Shown here in pieces: positions 61,242 through 64,000 of a DNA stretch of 64,000 nt. Numbering within the stretch: the stretch's first letter is position 1; each line of letters begins with the position of its first letter. The stretch comes from Arthrobacter alpinus. Its GTDB lineage: Bacteria > Actinomycetota > Actinomycetes > Actinomycetales > Micrococcaceae. The stretch is from assembly GCF_900105965.1 (NCBI RefSeq), contig NZ_FNTV01000001.1, positions 3,782,001 to 3,846,000 of the forward strand, given 5' to 3'. The position numbers and the translations under genes were made by a program. The notes beneath the pieces are model-generated. The model saw only the letters and a program-made list of their open reading frames with translations. It ran no database searches and was not told where the DNA came from.

Positions 61242-62636
61242 CTACGCCTCCAGGAATGCGTCACTGAACAGTAGTTGCAGGCCCTCCGCCATGGTGGGGT
61301 GGGCGATGACAGCATCGCGGAGCCGTTGATAGGGCAGTTTTCCGAGCATGGCCATCTGAACCACGGCGATCACTTCGCTTGAGTCGTGGCCCAGAAGTGA
61401 GACTCCCAGGATCTGGTCCGTGCCGCGTTCCACCACTGCCTGCCACACGCCATCCAAGTGGCCCACTGTCCGGGCTCGGGGAATGGCTGAGACTGGCATC
61501 CGCGCCACACGGATGTCATGTCCGGCGTCACGTGCCTGGGCCTCGGAAAGGCCCACCCGTCCCAATTCAGGGGTTGTGAAAACACAATAGGGAATGAGCC
61601 TGTCCCGGGTGCTTTGCAAGGTTCCATCGGGGCCGGCGGCGAGGTTGGCTTTGAGGATCCGGAAATCATTCCATGAGGCGTGCGTGAACTGTGGCGTTCC
61701 CGCCACGTCGCCGGCCGCCCACACGCCCTCCGCCGTGGTGTGAAGGGAGTCATCGACACGCACCAGGCCGCGGTCTGTCAGCTCCACGCCTGCCTCCTCC
61801 AGTCCCAGCGCCGCAGTGACCGGAGTGCGTCCAACCGCCACCAAGATTTCCGCGGCATCCACCTGTGAGCCGTCGGAAAGGGCTACGCTCACACCGCTGA
61901 TGGAACGGGCCACCGATTCGGCTGCGACGCCCAGGCGGACGGACACGCCGTCGGCCTCCAACGCGGAAGCAAGAGCCGCCGAAACCTGCGCATCTTCGCG
62001 CGGCAACAATGCCTTGCCGCGCTGAACCAAGGTCACGGCCACCCCCATGATGGCGAGCATGGATGCAAATTCGCAGCCAATGTAGCCGCCACCGAGAATG
62101 AGCAGACTCTCAGGAAGCTCGGCCAGCTCAAGGATCGTGGTGCTCGTTAAGGGTTGTGTGGCCCGGAGACCGGGAATGTCTGGAACCAGTGGCACCATCC
62201 CCGTGTTAATCACAACTTTGGTGCCGCGCAGCGTGCGGTGAGTGCCGGCGTCGTCAGTCACCTCAACCGTGCGGGGTCCGGTGAACCGGGCCTCGCCAAT
62301 CACCAATTCCATGCCCGAGGCCAGGAAAGATTTGCGTTGGCCAGCCACCATGGTGGCCACCACCGATTCTTTGTGGGCGCGCAACAAGGCGAGATCAATG
62401 GCAGGGGTCCCGCCATCCAGGATGCCGAACTCGGCGGCCCGGCGCGCGGTAGCCAGAAGTCGTGCACTGTTGACAAGGGTTTTGGTGGGGATGCAGGCCA
62501 CATTGATGCACGTGCCGCCGATCATGCCACGCTCAACCATGGCAACCCGTTGGCCGCCGGCCGCCGAATCCATGGCCAGCGACTTGCCAGCTTTCCCGCC
62601 ACCAATCACCAGCAGATCAAATTCCTCCAGAGCCAT
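61242..62636 (-). CDS. Disulfide flavoprotein oxidoreductase, RclA/mercuric-reductase-like
   Basis: 464 residues. FAD motif LVIGGGKAGKSLA is at 9-21, the redox-active pair Cys43/Cys48 in GGTCINVACIPTKTLV, NAD(P) motif LLILGGGYIGCEFA near 177-190, and the C-terminal dimer motif AHPTMAEGLQ near 446-455. The CIN-x-x-CIPTKTLV context resembles the hypochlorite-induced copper reductase RclA more than lipoamide dehydrogenase. It is thus unlikely to be the E3 missing from the dehydrogenase operon at 8 kb. GGAAGGAA precedes the ATG. Confidence 0.88.
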   Translation of the reverse strand: MALEEFDLLVIGGGKAGKSLAMDSAAGGQRVAMVERGMIGGTCINVACIPTKTLVNSARLLATARRAAEFGILDGGTPAIDLALLRAHKESVVATMVAGQRKSFLASGMELVIGEARFTGPRTVEVTDDAGTHRTLRGTKVVINTGMVPLVPDIPGLRATQPLTSTTILELAELPESLLILGGGYIGCEFASMLAIMGVAVTLVQRGKALLPREDAQVSAALASALEADGVSVRLGVAAESVARSISGVSVALSDGSQVDAAEILVAVGRTPVTAALGLEEAGVELTDRGLVRVDDSLHTTAEGVWAAGDVAGTPQFTHASWNDFRILKANLAAGPDGTLQSTRDRLIPYCVFTTPELGRVGLSEAQARDAGHDIRVARMPVSAIPRARTVGHLDGVWQAVVERGTDQILGVSLLGHDSSEVIAVVQMAMLGKLPYQRLRDAVIAHPTMAEGLQLLFSDAFLEA

Positions 62637-62677
62637 GGGCGTTCCTTCCCTTTATTCGCTTGAGGTTGTTCTTCAAG

Positions 62678-63682
62678 TTATCCCTGGACCGGGGCGGTTC
62701 GGCGCAACTTGGACGTGCGGCGGTAGTTAATCAGCATGTCCACGATCAAGATGCTCAAGGCTACCCAGACAATCGAGAAGCCTATCCACCGTTCCACGCT
62801 CATGTGCTCGCCCAGAAGATTGATGGCCACAAGGAACTGAATCAGCGGGGTCATGAACTGCAGCAAGCCTATTCCGGTCATGGACAACCGGCTGGCTGAG
62901 GCGCCAAAGAACAACAGCGGAACGGCAGTGACAATGCCGGCAGAGGCCATGAGCCAGAAGTGGCCGGGGCCCAAGCCCGTCAACGTGGCCTGCCCCAGGA
63001 CGGTCACCACCACCATGGCGGCCACGGCAAACGGGGTTAGCACCGCGGTTTCAACGCTCAGGCTCGTGATGGCATCGACCTTGCCGCCCACACGGTTCTT
63101 TACGAATCCGTAGGTTCCGAAGCTTGCGGCCAACACCAGCGCAATCCATGGCAACTTGCCATAACTGAACGTCAAGACCACCACCGCCACGAAACCGATG
63201 CCCACGGCTACCCACTGCAGAGGCCGGAGCTTCTCCTTCAGCACGATGACCCCGATCAACACGGACACCAGGGGATTGATGAAGTAGCCAAGAGAGGCCT
63301 CGATGGCGTTGCCACTTGTTACGGCAAAGACATAGGTCAACCAGTTAATGACAATCAAAAACCCAGCAATTGTCAGCGTTCCCAGAATGCGACGGCTCTT
63401 GAACGCCGTCGCCATTTTCCCCCAACCGCGGCTGAGCGTAATGATCAGGGCGCAGAAGATCAGCGACCAGACCACTCGATTGGCAACAATTTCGATGCTG
63501 TTGGCCGGTAGGAGAAGCATGAAGTAGATGGGCATCATGCCCCACAGGCCATAGGCTCCAACGCCATAAAGGACGCCCGTCGCGGCTTCTGATCTTGCCG
63601 GCTTGGCGGTCTTCGGGTGGTTGGTGGGAATGCGGTCTGTCTTAGCTTGGCTGGGAGTCACAATCCCCATAACAACACTCAT
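62678..63682 (-). CDS. rarD: EamA-family transporter RarD
   Basis: 334 residues with ten hydrophobic segments. The family signature GLWGMMPIYFMLL near 45-57 and the internal repeat with SLGYFINPLVSVLIGVIVLKE near 129-149 identify RarD of the DMT superfamily. A disordered N-terminus (about 1-33) precedes the first segment. RarD mutants were linked to chloramphenicol sensitivity in Pseudomonas; the substrate is unknown. The start at 63682 is one of several candidates. Confidence 0.9.
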   Translation of the reverse strand: MSVVMGIVTPSQAKTDRIPTNHPKTAKPARSEAATGVLYGVGAYGLWGMMPIYFMLLLPANSIEIVANRVVWSLIFCALIITLSRGWGKMATAFKSRRILGTLTIAGFLIVINWLTYVFAVTSGNAIEASLGYFINPLVSVLIGVIVLKEKLRPLQWVAVGIGFVAVVVLTFSYGKLPWIALVLAASFGTYGFVKNRVGGKVDAITSLSVETAVLTPFAVAAMVVVTVLGQATLTGLGPGHFWLMASAGIVTAVPLLFFGASASRLSMTGIGLLQFMTPLIQFLVAINLLGEHMSVERWIGFSIVWVALSILIVDMLINYRRTSKLRRTAPVQG

Positions 63683-63865
63683 GACGTTTATAGTCCACGG
63701 CCACTTGGCATTGATTGGACATGGCGGTAATGGAAAACGGCGCGATCAACGGGCCCTGCAACCCAAATGGCACAGGAACGGAGCGCAAAATTGGTGCCCG
63801 GGTGTGCAACAGTTGATCCAGTACTAGGCTGATGTTGCGCTTCACAGTTCGGAAGGACTCCTTTC

Positions 63866-64000
63866 TTGGCTACTCACCTCGCCCCTCGCCCGTTCCGCGT
63901 CGCCATTATTGGTTCCGGACCGGCCGGTGTCTATGCGGCCGACATCTTGACCAAGTCTCAAGAAGTATCCGGCGGCGACGTCCATGTCAGTATTGATCTA
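63866..64000 (+). CDS. Second ferredoxin-NADP reductase, 5' part
   Basis: 45 codons from a TTG at 63866 to the window edge. GGAAGG at 63851-63856 is 9 nt upstream. The protein begins MATHLAPRPFRVAIIGSG and continues PAGVYAADILTK, closely like the start of the reductase encoded at 47741 (RIAVVGSGPAGVYAADMITK), including the following SIDL. It is a clear paralogue, so the genome has at least two enzymes of this type. Confidence 0.85.
   Translation, partial: MATHLAPRPFRVAIIGSGPAGVYAADILTKSQEVSGGDVHVSIDL

Noticed and set aside
61242..62636. E3 lipoamide dehydrogenase for the operon at 8 kb
   Set aside because: The active-site sequence CINVACIPTK is RclA-like rather than the lipoamide dehydrogenase form CLNVGCIPSK.
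1..64000. tRNA, rRNA, insertion sequence or prophage
   Set aside because: I looked at every intergenic gap and found no cloverleaf with a CCA-side acceptor, no transposase-like protein and no phage genes.

Overview
The window is high-GC actinobacterial DNA, most probably from Micrococcaceae (Arthrobacter or a close relative). The evidence is dense coding with ATGA/GTGA/TAATG start-stop overlaps, frequent GTG and TTG starts, a classical menaquinone pathway with the isoprenoid-reducing enzyme MenJ (fits MK-9(H2)), an APS-type sulfate assimilation route with siroheme enzymes, a class-E-sortase-type LAxTG surface protein, and many promoters whose TANNNT -10 box sits 6-7 nt before the start codon (leaderless mRNAs). 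I saw no rRNA, tRNA, CRISPR array, insertion sequence or prophage. No stretch above about 300 bp is without a gene.

Layout. 1-6.1 kb: 3' end of an enoyl-CoA hydratase, then a lipid-looking cluster: an alkyl-DHAP-synthase-like flavoprotein coupled to an SDR reductase, divergent from tetR-glpD-lipid kinase. 6.1-12.4 kb: a membrane protein, an isocitrate lyase/PEP mutase family enzyme, an Lrp regulator and a divergent 2-oxoacid dehydrogenase operon (E1alpha, E1beta, E2, metallo-hydrolase). 12.4-26 kb: MFS, PAP2 phosphatase, menaquinone genes menC and menD, a dioxygenase-fold lipoprotein, an amino-acid ABC transporter with a CRP-like site in its promoter, then menF divergent from menG-menJ-polyprenyl diphosphate synthase. 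26-31.4 kb: two unidentified proteins, a TRIC/UPF0126 channel, a NatAB-type ABC exporter and an MFS exporter.

31.5-49.2 kb is a sulfur assimilation region: a CbiX-type chelatase, sulfite reductase, cysH-cysD-cysN, an SsuABC-like transporter, a CysG-like siroheme synthase and a ferredoxin-NADP reductase. It is interrupted at 37-43 kb by two VOC proteins, an NAD-salvage operon (pnuC-nadR-nrtR), a RelA/SpoT-domain protein and an AraC regulator. Four sulfur promoters share a direct-repeat motif (TGACG-N14-GTRA), and one drives a 50-residue ORF that looks like the stump of a duplicated substrate-binding protein gene. The nrtR gene carries a 57-bp minisatellite with a one-base deletion that breaks its frame.

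49.5-64 kb: an MFS transporter, a secreted Val/Pro/Ala-rich protein, a cell-wall-anchored protein with six near-identical chaplin-like repeats, a PucR-regulated GABA/aminobutyraldehyde operon with a strong terminator, two paralogous membrane proteins sharing an N-terminal QGFD-RYPA-FQPGGE motif, a tandem universal stress protein, an RclA-like disulfide flavoprotein, RarD, and the 5' end of a second ferredoxin-NADP reductase at the window edge.
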